DNA of 64,000 nt from Xestospongia bergquistia (Eukaryota > Porifera > Demospongiae > Haplosclerida > Petrosiidae): positions 1,552,501-1,616,500 of the forward strand of contig OZ014412.1 of the NCBI GenBank assembly GCA_963965975.1. The letters run 5' to 3'. Below the pieces are notes generated by a model. That model ran no database searches, had not been told where the DNA came from, and saw only the letters and a program-made list of their open reading frames with translations. A program made the position numbers and the translations under genes. Each line of letters begins with the position of its first letter. Within the stretch, counting starts at the first letter, position 1. Positions 51,749-63,761 of the stretch are shown here, piece by piece.

Positions 51749-53084
51749 CTAAAATAATTTACTAATATAACAAAAAAATGTGTCATCACAAACCTTAGTT
51801 CTTCTATCTGGACATTTCTTGACTGCTACTACTATACAAAGTATAGCAGTAACAAGTAGAACAATAGCAATAACTGTACAACCAATAGGTACTACAACTG
51901 CCAGTAAAGTAGTAGTACAACTATCATCATGTACTTGAGCTTGTACTAAATTTTTTGATTGAATATGTAAATAGTCAATTTTGATAATTTAATGAACTCA
52001 CTTGTATTTACTGAAGTAGAAATAGTTGTTATGAAATCACCATAAATACTGGATGTCGTTGCAGCACTAGATGTAGTTTTAGTGCTAGATATAATTGCAG
52101 TACTAGATGTAGTTGTAATAGGTTCAGTATGGATACTTGAGGTAGGAGTGACAGTTACAATAACTGTTGTGAAAGTTGTTGTGACAGTTATTGTCAAATT
52201 AGAACAAGAGGAATTGTTAGTCAAGGGAGATGGAAGAGGAGACGAGGTCATTATATTTGATGTCATCGACGGAGGTGAAGACAAGGGATATAGAGATGAT
52301 GGTGGAAGGGATGACAGAGAAGGGGAGGGTGATTTTGAGGGTAATGATGATAAAGTAGTGGAAGATGAAAGATATGTGGGAGACTGAGAAGGCAATGGAG
52401 AGGGAGAGTTTGATGTACAATTATTGTCTTGTTCTAAAAGATTTAATAAAGTTATACAATAGTAACTATCAAATAATACCTTGTATATTGATTACTACTG
52501 GTCGACTATAATGCATAGTACTATCATGGAAATCAATAGTGGAACACAGAACAATTAATGGTTCTGTAATTGTTTGAAATATATCATTACAGGTGTTCGT
52601 TCCAGTGTTACAGACATTTGGAATATGTGTGGAAGTGTCTACTTCAACACCATCTTTATCAAAAGCTTTCCAATATGAAGGAATTTGATGTCCTTTGCAT
52701 CCACAAGTTGCATTGAACATATCTCCTGGTGACATATACACTATCATATCAGTGAAAGGCCATGGAGTGTTTGTCCCTTGTTTAAATATTTTACCTGAAA
52801 AAGTGTAATAGTTGTAATAATTTGTTATTGACTTATTATTAACAGTAACAGTAATCATGATTTCAATTATATAAGTATCATCTGTTATTAAACAGATGTA
52901 GTACAAACGTTTGTTGTGGTTAATTTTGACACTACTACTGCAGTTCATTGCAGTCTTCCTTCCTTCCTTCCTTAATTATTGTTTTCAATAAATAAAATAA
53001 GAAGCTTACTAACTTACATCTCTCACCAGATAGACCACATCCTATACACAGTGTAGTAATCAAGACAACTTGGAGTAAACCCAT
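51749..53084 (-). CDS. Receptor gene B6
   Basis: Exons 53018-53084 (signal peptide MGLLQVVLITTLCIGCG), 52480-52794 (Ig-like), 52002-52433 (stalk) and 51749-51945 (membrane and tail) give about 336 aa. The Ig-like exon is nearly the same as in B4 (KAFDKDGVEVDTSTHIPNVC against KAFDKYGVKVDTSTHIPNVC). The clustering of differences around the loop after the core Trp may be worth testing. Intron 1 is open in frame with exon 2, as in B4. TATA box at 53141-53150. Confidence 0.76.
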
Positions 53085-53140
53085 TCTTTTCTTTATTTTT
53101 CCAAAGTCAATTGAAAACTGGACTGTTTTCCACTGAGATC

Positions 53141-53150
53141 ACCTTTTATA
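53141..53150 (-). promoter_or_regulatory. TATA box of B6
   Basis: Minus-strand TATAAAAGGT about 60 bp upstream of the B6 ATG. Confidence 0.6.
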
Positions 53151-53874
53151 CTTACATGATGAAATGACGGTTCTTCCCCAGTTATTTACTGATAAACAGA
53201 CTCTAAAATTAGGGAAATTTCTCCTGTATGTCCTTGCATATAGATTAGCTGAGAAAGCTATACCTGATTTGTGCAAGAATGCAAACAGCTTATCCTAAAG
53301 TATATATAGTCATTTTAATAATAAGTGTTACCTAATTAACCATTATTGTGTAGTTATGTTGATGATGTCATTGTTTTTAGATAATTGGTTTATCCCAGGC
53401 ATGTTATTATAAGTGACAACAAAGGGATTATTGCACAGTGACAATAGCAAAATACGTCAGCATATAGGAGTGTATTATGACTAACAATAAACTATGTTTA
53501 TTAAACAAAACATTGTATTATATACGACATGATTGATGACATTTGAAACAAATACTAAGTTTATTGCTTAACTTTACACATAGGACAAGTGATCTAGCAC
53601 AATAGCCAAAGAGGATAAAGGGGATTGACAACGGGACCATCTAGAATGAGCTAGCCATCTCTTGTCTGTTCTCAGGGCTGTTGCAGTCTATTACATAAGT
53701 ATTGGTAATCACTCCATTGTTGGCCATCTCGACTGAGATTGGACTGGTGATTAAAGGGGATGATGGTGAATTAATATAGAGAGGATTATAGCCGTGTGGA
53801 TGGACTCTCTTAGCTTTTGTCATTGTATCTGTTGATGTCCTGCTGGAATGAGAGACTGCATCCGAGTCACTGCT

Positions 53875-55884
53875 TTAGTTGTGTTTTTTGATACGCCACT
53901 GCAAAAAACAGAAGCCCCACCCAAAGATAGCAAACAAAGTCATTACTGTTAGTAAGACCACTAGTATAGAGACAGTAACCTTCACTTGGGGAGACTCAAA
54001 AGGTTGAATAGTTGGCATAACATTGTCTATATAGAGAAGGAACAAGTTATTGAAAATAATGTGGTATCATATACTCTAGCTACTAATTCATCTAATTATA
54101 ATTAGGGCTGTGTAAAATGATATTGTAAGGTTTAAGTTGTAATTTTGGTTTCTCATATGTAGTAAGTAAAGTTACAAATATATATTATGTACATTGTGTT
54201 ACAAACAGTACATATAATATGATATATTGTTAATACATATAAGCCATTCAATAGTGTACAAAACATAGTTCTAAGCCACAGAAAAGCAAATATAATATAT
54301 ATGTGTTTACAATAATCAAGGTGTGTGTCAATGTTTACGAGTGCTAGATGTCTCCAAAATATTGGCATGTAAGCCAGCTAGGTGGCTATTAGCTACACAA
54401 TACATACTGTCCTATGATGCTTTGTAGAGTTTCCTATATAACCACACCAATATAGCTAGTTGAGATATATATGCCACATCAAAGTGGTCTGATAATACAA
54501 GTATACATTTGATGTAACCATGACAACAGTTATTGGTTATCTACTTTGTCATACATAGACAATTACCTGTTATTATAGAACATGAGATGGTAGAAGTATG
54601 AGTTAGAACAATTTTTTTTAAAAGTGTTGTTGTAACAGTATTAAGTGAAATAATATCATTAGTTGCTAAGGATGAGGTGAACAAAGGATTCTTTGATCCA
54701 TCTGTGAAATGTAATGTGTCTATACTACTAGATGATGGCTTGTTGGTATGTGTGAGAGACTGCGAGGGAGACAGTGAGGAAAGCTGTGAGGGAGAAAGTG
54801 AAGGAGATTGTGAGGGAGACAGTGATGGAGACTTCGAGGAGGTTGGTGAAGGAGATGGAGAGGGAATTGCTGGTTCATCTGTGGATTAGAAAAGAGACTA
54901 GTGATCAGTTGATCATATGCTGAAATACTTGGAAGTAGAAAATAATATCTGTGAGAATACTATACATTGTAAGAGTGGATTGACTACAATACAAAGTAAA
55001 GGTACAAAGGCTTGTCAGCTATTTTAAACCACATATTGCTATTAATATAAAGTGTGTATTATATTACATAAAATTCCCATGTGTTATGAAAGGGCTTCCT
55101 TGTAAGTGTGACTAGTATTTCTCACATGATAATTATATCAAAGATATTTCATTACATGTCTTCACTGTCTCGTCAGAAACTGTACCTTGATCTTTTATTT
55201 CATGCATTTACTATTAAATATTAATGGTAGATGGACAAACATGTAGATGGAGTTATGGATAATTAATGCATAAAATAGATTTCTAACCTTTCACAACTTC
55301 TATCAATATGGGTTTGCTGTATACTTCAAAGACTCTATCAAAATTCCATAAAGAATTCTCCTCTCCTTGCATTTCTGATTTACATTGGAACATATACATA
55401 CCAACTTTATGAAATGTAACAGTCAAATTGTAAATGATAGGACCTTTTAAGATACTGTCCTCATCATTGCATTGAATCAAACTTGGACAATTAGTGGTAC
55501 AAGGATCATTAGCTAAATATTGTCTTTTGTTTACACTCTCAACAAAAGGATTATTGGAATATTCTGTATTATTATGCAGCCACTTTAAACTACCACATAC
55601 ACTCTGACATTGAAAGTCCAATGTTGTATCTACTACAACTTTAAGTTGATAGTTGTTGCTTGGGATAGTAACAATAGCTGTGAAAAGAAGTTTAAAATGA
55701 AGATGTTATTATATTAAGTTCTTTACTATGTAAACAAACTAATGTTCTTGTACTAACCTGCATCTCCAAACTTTTCTATATTATTACGACACACATCAAT
55801 ATTAATATTAGTAGCAGAGGTCAGAGAACATTTGATAAGAGCAACCAGCAACAAAAGTGATCTGCTAAACATGATTAAAGGCAT
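53875..55884 (-). CDS. Receptor gene A6 (tail-less form)
   Basis: Exons 55758-55884, 55288-55677, 54567-54878 and 53875-54026 give about 326 aa, the same length as A4. The reading frame ends RIKKHN and then TAA at exactly the A4 position (both read AACTAAAGCA where the long-tail genes read AACCAATGCA). The old tail frame downstream is still open with GYNPLYIN, so here the stop is the main lesion. The donor-like GGTAAGAG found in the other tails is GCTAAGAG here. A TATA box (55924-55933) and a downstream AATAAA are present. Confidence 0.75.
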
Positions 55885-55923
55885 GTTTGGTGGAGTTGGT
55901 CTTCCTCTCATTACTTCTATCTG

Positions 55924-55933
55924 TTTATATATA
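55924..55933 (-). promoter_or_regulatory. TATA box of A6
   Basis: Minus-strand TATATATAAA about 40 bp upstream of the A6 ATG. Confidence 0.6.
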
Positions 55934-55939
55934 GTACCT

Positions 55940-58900
55940 GGCCCTCACTAAGGGCAGCCATAGAAAGACGTCACACTTTGATATTTGCCTTAATATTTAG
56001 GTAGTGCTTACTTTGCTATGTGTTAATCTCCACCCCCTAAACGTAAGCATCAACCAAAGCGTTCCAGGCTGACACTGCCTACTGTTTCAAGTATCCTGTT
56101 ATATATTACTGCTGTATAGATTTCCTACATTATTGAAACATCTTCTTCATAGCTAATTATGTAGTTATCCATAGTTATTTGTAGCTAGACTGAATGTCTA
56201 CAACAAAGAATGCTTACAAAGGTCCATAAAAACCCAAACTCGCCAGCTGTTAAACTTTAAAATAACCCTATAAAGTGTGTATGATATACTACCTGTATGT
56301 GTATGGTATTTGTGTTATGGATATATGGGGTATTGATCAATGACAACAGGAATTTATGTATATATATAATATATTAATGTGATTAATAGTGTGTGAATGT
56401 AACACATGAATAAAAGAGAAATAGATGAGAAATAAGATGAGTTATAGATGAACATATTAATGAATGGAATGAGGAATCAATATTTTAATAATTGTGTGTG
56501 TGAAATATATATTGGATTTATTAGAGAACATAAAAATATGATTTATATCTGTGACTAATAGATACAGACAAATATATTGTATCTAGCTAATATTAACATG
56601 ATCATGGAAAGTTGAGTAAGACAATTATTTGTATGTAAAATGTCTAAGTATGTAAAATATGATCATATCTTAACAGTTCACGAGGAAATACAAATTTATT
56701 CATGAGTAAATACAAATTTAATTAGATGTGGTTATTAATTGTTTGTGGTATCTACCTCACATATACTAAAATGACAAGAAGAAAAGACAAATAGTTTGTG
56801 AAAAAAGGAATAGCTCAATTGAACAGCAATGTATTATAACAGAATGCTAAAATAGTAGCAAGTATCAGACAGTTATTGTATAGGAAGTGGAATATCAGTT
56901 TAATACATGTAATAATAAAATCAGGTTTAGAGTATACATAACTTAAATGAAATAATCTGATTGGTTAGTTTCAAGTTTATAAATTACATAGAAAATCTTT
57001 GCCAATACTTACACTGGACTAAAGTTATAACAACATTTATTACATTTGCTAATGATAATAAATGTTTAATTAAATGATGTCTATAAACGATATGGCTACT
57101 AAGTGGATAATTATTCTCATGTAAAAGTCATTTGACCCTTTAATTTTATACATTTCATCATCTTATCAACTAGTACATGTACACTAAACTGAAGTTATAC
57201 TAATATTTATTACATTTGGCAATGATAAATACATTCAATCATACTTATTACATAGTGACTAACAAAAAAGGCCATTAAAGGAGAAAGAATCTTTATCATT
57301 GTACTAGGTTCCAGACATGTTTAATAAAATAATAATTATATTACTACAGTACATTTGGCATCCTCATTATGTACACCAACATACATACATATATTATTAA
57401 GTGTTTTCTGTATTTATTCAAATATATTGTATGTGTATAAACAGATGAATTAGTAGTGCTTTTGACCAGTGTAAGGGCTACTCTGTTTAATACATGATGT
57501 ATGTGTTCAGTTCATTGTGATTTAGTAGTTAACCACATAGAGAAGTAGGAAATAAATATTTAATATTAAGCAATATAACACACTGTATGTATGGGTAACA
57601 GGAAGTATACCTTAAATACTACCATACATTTAAAGTATGACATTCTAAACACTACTATACCTTTGTAATAAAAACAGTTAGCACTGAAATACTTGTTCAA
57701 AAAATAACCACCTTGTATACATAATTATAAATAAATGAGCATGTTTATTGTGATAACATTTCATTTCCTTATCTATTGAGTAATTCATATTAAGATGTCT
57801 GTCATATATAATAATTAAGTTGTATATCCACTACAATCCTCTACATCATAATTAATATCATTTAGTTTTTTCTTTTTTAAATATTAAGTTGTAATTGTGT
57901 CCAAATTTGAAGAAACCGTCATTTTGTGGTGAAGAATTTCAAACAAATGCTCAAATAAATGGAATTGCTATATAACACTGTCTTGTACAGGATGTTTATC
58001 AAATTTAGTATCAGGCTTAGTAGTCATAGATAATACATTTTGTTAAAATAATTACTATTTAGTCTAATGATATGTCTTCTTGTGTATAATTTGGTAAACA
58101 TTCTCTACAAAATGGCATTAAAAATAAAATGTCTATACTACTTCTTATACCAACATTCAATTGATGTTGTAGATGATCAATTTGTGTTATTGTATGTATA
58201 ATGTACATTTTAAGTTTAATAGTAAATAAAAACTGACCAACGTGAATCACTAAAGGTGAGGGTCAGTGATATCATCATTGTTGGCAAAGAGTTATATTTA
58301 CTTCTTTCTTTATTAGAATAATTATGTACCTTTAAAATGTCTTACTAGCAATAAGAAAACATATGTTATCACAAACCTTAGTTCTTCATCTGAACATTTT
58401 TAGACTACTATCTAAAGTGTCATAGTTTTAAATGTGAGTTTGGGTCAGATTTGTCTATGTTTGTATTTATAAGAATATATTCTGACTGTTTCCAAATTTG
58501 CTCACTTACTATATGCTTCAGTAAAATAGGCAAAAAAGAACATCATGCCAGTTACAAAAGTTGACTCAATGTATTATAGCTTTTTGAAGATTACATTTAC
58601 TAAAGCTGCGTCCACTTACAATTAATAGCTAGCTTCAGAATGATTTATTACAAAAAATTCTAAAATTTCCTGAAATATCTAAATCATTACTTGAATATCA
58701 TAATTATCTGTATAGATTGATTCAACTAAGTTTGTTTTCATCCATCTTTAATTATGATTGGATTAACTTGTCAATTTAACAAAACATTTTATACTTTTTA
58801 ATAGACATGAACATAATCTATCATAACAATTACAAATATTTAACTTCTTACTACAATCATTAGTAGCCCTAACATTCCTTGACATCAACAACAGCACAGT

Positions 58901-60677
58901 AACTAATCCAAAATATAGTATACTACGTGAACAAAGCATTCTTTTACTACAAATATCTCAATTCTCTAAATAATAACTTTGTTAATTTAACAGCTTGTCT
59001 TATAGTAATACAATACATTATCAGTATGTATAAATGTAATGCCTTTCCTTAATTGTCACGTGCACATTATGTACACATCATGTCCGACTGATGTACAGTG
59101 TAGTAGACATGATATAAATGTACTACTGATATAGTTAATATGAAGTCCTTTATGTTATCATGTTGTGTGTGTAGTACCGCTCTCTTCTTCAAAGCTGAGT
59201 ACTTAGCAATGTTGATTATAGTGCTATATTTGTGGGTGGGATATAATAATTATAATGATTACTTAAGCTAAGCCAAAAACCAATAAATGCTAAAAGTTGG
59301 TAGAGTAATTGATATAACATTTGGCATCTGTAGTTATTCTTCTTTATAAATAGCAGTATTCAATTCACTGTATAAACTAGCTGGTTGTTATTTGTAACTT
59401 ATGAATCAATGTAATATCAACTGTGCTTATGAGTGATTTGTCTGAATTAATGGTCAAGCAGTTACTACTACTAGTTGACTATGTTTAGTACATGTGACTG
59501 ACAAAGATGGGCATGTCAGAGTTGCCACGTATCATTTGATGCTCAGTTTTTAATATATAACTTAATTTTTTGAGTGTCCATTCCAGTTAGCAGTATTTGT
59601 ATGTGTCATATATCACAGCCAACAATTAACTTAATTTCCACAGTCCTTATTTATAGGATATTAGAACTACAACAGAACAGGAAGTAAACAGTGTCACTAA
59701 TTAATTGTTTCACTTCAGACACTTAAATGGCTTATGTATTATTTACATAAGAACAGCTGTACATATCCGTACTGTTTAATTGAATTTGCCTTATGCTCTT
59801 GAGAACACTGTTAACCAACCACTTTACACTGGCTATATAATGACATGAAGACATAGGAAGACCTATAGCTAGAACAGTAATCAACTATTATCAGTAAAGA
59901 TATTAAATATATACTGTCATATTGATATGTTTGTCCATTCATCTATTGCCTATCATATTTATCTATCATCATTTATCAATCTATCATCTTTTGGTCTAAT
60001 ATTTTCATCTTTGATAATCAATAATAGCTTTGATTAACAGAGAAAAATATCATAAACTGTTCCCTAAAATAATTTACTTATATTTCCATTTATTCCAAAT
60101 ATGCTATCAACTGTTTTTACAGCACATTCCTTATAATTACACAATTTGCTAATAATTAGTATGACATCATTTTGCATCTTAAGACATCATTGGTGACCAT
60201 CTGTTGATACTCCATTATCCATATCTCCATATAAGGTGTGATCTAGTAGTAAGTCAAACAGCAATATTGGGTTGACATAGGTGTTGTAAAAGAGGTGTAA
60301 AGTCCAAAATAAGGCAATATCAAGTCATAATAATGTAGTAATGATAAGCTAACTCAACAATACTGAAAGAATGGGTTTTCCCATTGTTATGTAGATATCT
60401 ATATAGTAGTTAGACACTGAGGTCAGTGATTTATTTGATTTACTAACCCAAGGAAGCAGACGTGTTCTAAGTATTGGCGAACATTTTCTATGTAATTTAT
60501 GAACTTGAAATTAACCAATCAGATTGTTTCATTTAAGTTATGTATACTCTAAATCTGATTTTATTATTACATGTATTAACCTGATATCCTACTTCCTAAA
60601 AAAACTTTATACAGCTGCCTGACATCTATATAGTAGTTAGACACAGAGGCAAGTGATTTATTTCATTCATTAACCCA
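55940..60677. other. Spacer between A6 and B7, largely inverted
   Basis: No supported gene. The first kilobase is the normal A 5' flank. From about 57010 to 58420 the sequence is the reverse complement of spacer sequence seen at about 18200-19650 and 40100-41580 (for example CTACTAAGTGGATAATTATT). From about 59440 to 60660 it is the reverse complement of sequence like 36900-37950. Between them, about 58430-59430, I find no match to the other units and no gene. Confidence 0.6.
57010..60660 (-). repeat. Inverted spacer block
   Basis: Two long stretches here match the other units only as reverse complement, while A6 on one side and B7 and A7 on the other keep the common minus orientation. One inversion of about 3.6 kb, or insertion of an inverted copy, explains this. 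The left breakpoint is near 57005, where the A-flank phrase GCCAATACTTA is followed by ACACTGGACTAAAG. The right breakpoint is near 60660-60680, where B7 is also cut. Confidence 0.7.
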
Positions 60678-60993
60678 TGAGTGTTTGTCCCTTGTTTAAA
60701 TATTCTATCTGTAAAAGTGTAATAGTTGTGATAATTTGTCATTGATTTTTTAAACATTAACAGTACTAATAATCATGATTTCAATTATGTAAGTATCATC
60801 TGTTAATAAACAGATGCAGTAGAAAAGTTAGTTGTGGTTAATTTTGACACTACTACTGCAGTTCACTGTAGTCTTCTTTCCTTCCTTCCTTAATTATTGT
60901 TTTCAATAAATAAAATAAGAAGTTCACTAACTTACATCTCTCACCACATCCTATACACAATGTAGTAATCAAGACAACTTGGAGTAAGCCCAT
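60678..60993 (-). pseudogene. Receptor gene B7, truncated
   Basis: Only exon 1 (60936-60993) and about 30 nt of the Ig-like exon remain. Exon 1 lacks three codons (GCGER instead of GCGLSGER). The split cysteine codon at the exon 2 junction would become Tyr because the exon now begins AT instead of GT. The rest of exon 2, the stalk and the membrane exons are gone at the edge of the inverted block. TATA box retained at 61051-61060. Not functional. Confidence 0.75.
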
Positions 60994-61050
60994 TCTTTTC
61001 TTTATTTTTCCAAAGTCAATTGAAAACTAGACTGTTTTTCACTGAGATCA

Positions 61051-61060
61051 CCTTTTTATA
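61051..61060 (-). promoter_or_regulatory. TATA box of the B7 remnant
   Basis: Minus-strand TATAAAAAGG, as at B3. It could still initiate transcription into the inverted spacer. Confidence 0.5.
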
Positions 61061-61546
61061 CTTACATGATGAAATGACGGTTCTCTCCCCAGTTTATTTA
61101 CTGATAAACAGGCTCTAAAATTAGGGAAATTTCTCCCGTATGTCCTTGCATATAGATTAGCTGAGAAAGCTATACCTGATTTGTGCAAGAGCTTGTCCTA
61201 GTGTATATATAGTCACTTTGATAATAAGTGTTACCTAATTAACCATTATTGTGTAGTTATGTTGATGTTTTATGATTGTTTTTAGATAATTGATTTATCC
61301 CAGGTGTGTTATAATGAGCGATGACAAAGGGATTATTGCACAGTGACAATAGCAAAATACGTCAGTATATAGGAGTGTATTATGACTAACAATAAACTAT
61401 GTTTATTAAACAAAACATTGTATTATATAACAACATGATTGATGACATTTGAAACAAATACTAAGTTTATTGCTTAATTTTACACACAGGACAAGTGATC
61501 TAGCACAATAGCCAGAGAGGATGGAGGGGATTGACAACGGGACCAT

Positions 61547-63720
61547 CTAGAGTGAGCTAGCCATCTCTTGTCTGTTCTCAGGGCTGTTACAGTCTATTAC
61601 ATAAGTATTGGTAATCACTCCATTGTTGGTCGTCTCGACTGAGATTGGACTGGTGATTAAAGGGGATGATGGTGAATTAATATAGAGAGGATTATAGCCG
61701 TGTGGATGGACTCTCTTACCCTTTGTCATTGTATCCATTGATGTCCTGCTGGAATGAGAGACTGCATCTGAGTCATTGCATTGGTTGTGTTTTTTGATAC
61801 GCCACTGCAAAAAACAGAAGCCCCACCCAAAGACAGCAAACAAAGTCATTACTGTTAGTAAGACCACTAGTATAGAGACAGTAACCTTCACTTGGGGAGA
61901 CTCAAAAGGTTGAATAGTTGGCATAACATTGTCTATATAGAGAAGGAACAAGTTATTAAAAATAATGTGGTATCATATACTCTAGCTACTAATTCATCTA
62001 ATTATAATTAGGGCTGTATAAAATGATATTGTAAGGTTTAAGTTGTAATTTTGGTTTCTCATATGTAGTAAGTAAAGTGACAAATATATATATATATTAT
62101 GTACATTGAGTTACAAACAGTACATATAATATGGTATATTGTAAATACATATAAGCCATTCAATAGCGTAGTTCTAAGCCACAGTAAAGCAAATGTAATA
62201 TATATGTGTTTACAATAATCAAGATGTGTGTCAAATGCTAGATCTCTTCAAAATATTGGCATGTAGGCCAGCTAGGTGGCTATTAGCTGCACAATACATA
62301 CTGTCCTATAAAACAATTGATGCTTTGTAGAGTTTCTTATATAACCACACCAATATAGCTAGTTGAGATATATATGCCACATCAAAGTGGTCTGATAATA
62401 CAAGTATACATTAGAAGTAACCATGACAACAGTTATTGGTTATCCACTTTGTCATACATAGACAATTACCTGTTATTATAGAACATGGGATGGTAGGAGA
62501 ATGAGTTAGAACAATTGTTTTTAAAAGTGTTCTTGCAACAGTATTAAGTGAAATAATGTCATTAGTTGCTAAGGATGAGGTGAACAAAGGACTCTTCAAT
62601 TCATCTGTGAAATGTAATGTGTCTATATTACTAGATGATAGCTTGTTGGTATGTGTGAGAGACTGCGAGGGAGATATTGAGGGAGAAAGCGAAGGAGATT
62701 GTGAGGGAGACAGTGAAGTAGACTGCGAGGAGGTTGGTGAAAGAGATGGAGAGGAAATTAATGGTTCATCTGTGAATGACAAAAGAGACTAGTAGATCAG
62801 TTGATCATGAGCTGAAATTCTTGGAAGTAGTAATAATATCTGTGAGAATACTATACATTGTAAGAATGGATTGACCACAATACAAACTAAAGGTACAAAT
62901 CTTGTTAGCTGTTTTAAACCACTATTAATATAAAGTGGATACATAAAATTCCCATGTGTTATGAAAGGGCTTCCTTGTAAGTGTTTCATTACTTGTGTTC
63001 ACTGTCTAGTCAGAAACTGTACCTTGACCTTAATTTCATGCATTTGCTATTAAATATTAATAGTAGATGTACAAACATGCAGATTGAGTTATGGATAATG
63101 AATGTATAAAATAGATTTCTAACCTTTCACAACTTCTATCATTATGGGTTTGCTGTACACTTCAAAGACTTTATTAAAATTCCATAAAGAATTCTCCTCT
63201 CCTTGCATTTCTGATTTACATTGGAACACGTACATACCAACTTTATGAAATGTAACAGTCAAATTATAAACGATAGGACCTTTTAAGATACTGTCCTCAT
63301 CATTGCATTGAATCAAACTTAGACAATTAGTGGTACAAGGATCATTAGCTAAATATTGTCTTTTGTTTACACTCTCAACAAAAGGATTATTATAATATTC
63401 TGTGTTATTATACAGCCACTTTAAACTACCACATACACTCTGACATTGAAAGTCCAATGTTGTATCTACTACAACTTTAAGTTGATAGTTGTTGTTTGGG
63501 ATAGTAACAATAGCTGTGAAAAGAAGTTTAAAATAAAGATGTTATTATATTAAGTTCTTTACTATGTAAACAAACTAATGTTATTATACTAACCTGCATC
63601 TCCAAACTTCTTGATATTATTACGACACATATCAATATTAATATTAGTAGCAGAGATCAGAGAACATTTGATAAGAGCAACTAACAACAAAAGTGATCTG
63701 CTAAACATGATTGAAGGCAT
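61547..63720 (-). CDS. Receptor gene A7 (full-length, long tail)
   Basis: Exons 63594-63720 (signal peptide MPSIMFSRSLLLLVALIKC), 63124-63513 (Ig-like), 62470-62769 (stalk, 100 codons) and 61547-61932 (membrane and tail) give about 400 aa. Introns are 80, 354 and 537 nt. The Ig-like exon has six cysteines, the core Trp (LKWLYNN) and distal GMYVFQC. The stalk is Ser/Pro-rich. The helix SILVVLLTVMTLFAVFGWGF is followed by RIKKH and a tail with GYNPLYIN and a second tyrosine in TYVIDC. A TATA box is at 63751-63761 and AATAAA (61466-61471, reverse strand) lies about 75 bp past the stop. The tail lacks the premature stop of A4 and A6. Predicted plasma-membrane receptor; ligand unknown. Confidence 0.8.
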
Positions 63721-63750
63721 GTTTGGTGGAGTTGGTCTTCCTCTCAACGC

Positions 63751-63761
63751 TTTTATATATA
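63751..63761 (-). promoter_or_regulatory. TATA box of A7
   Basis: Minus-strand TATATATAAAA about 35 bp upstream of the A7 ATG. Confidence 0.6.

Noticed and set aside
57000-58420. A plus-strand gene cluster in the inverted block
   Set aside because: It is spacer sequence in reverse orientation; the best frame (58059-58250) has no conserved counterpart.
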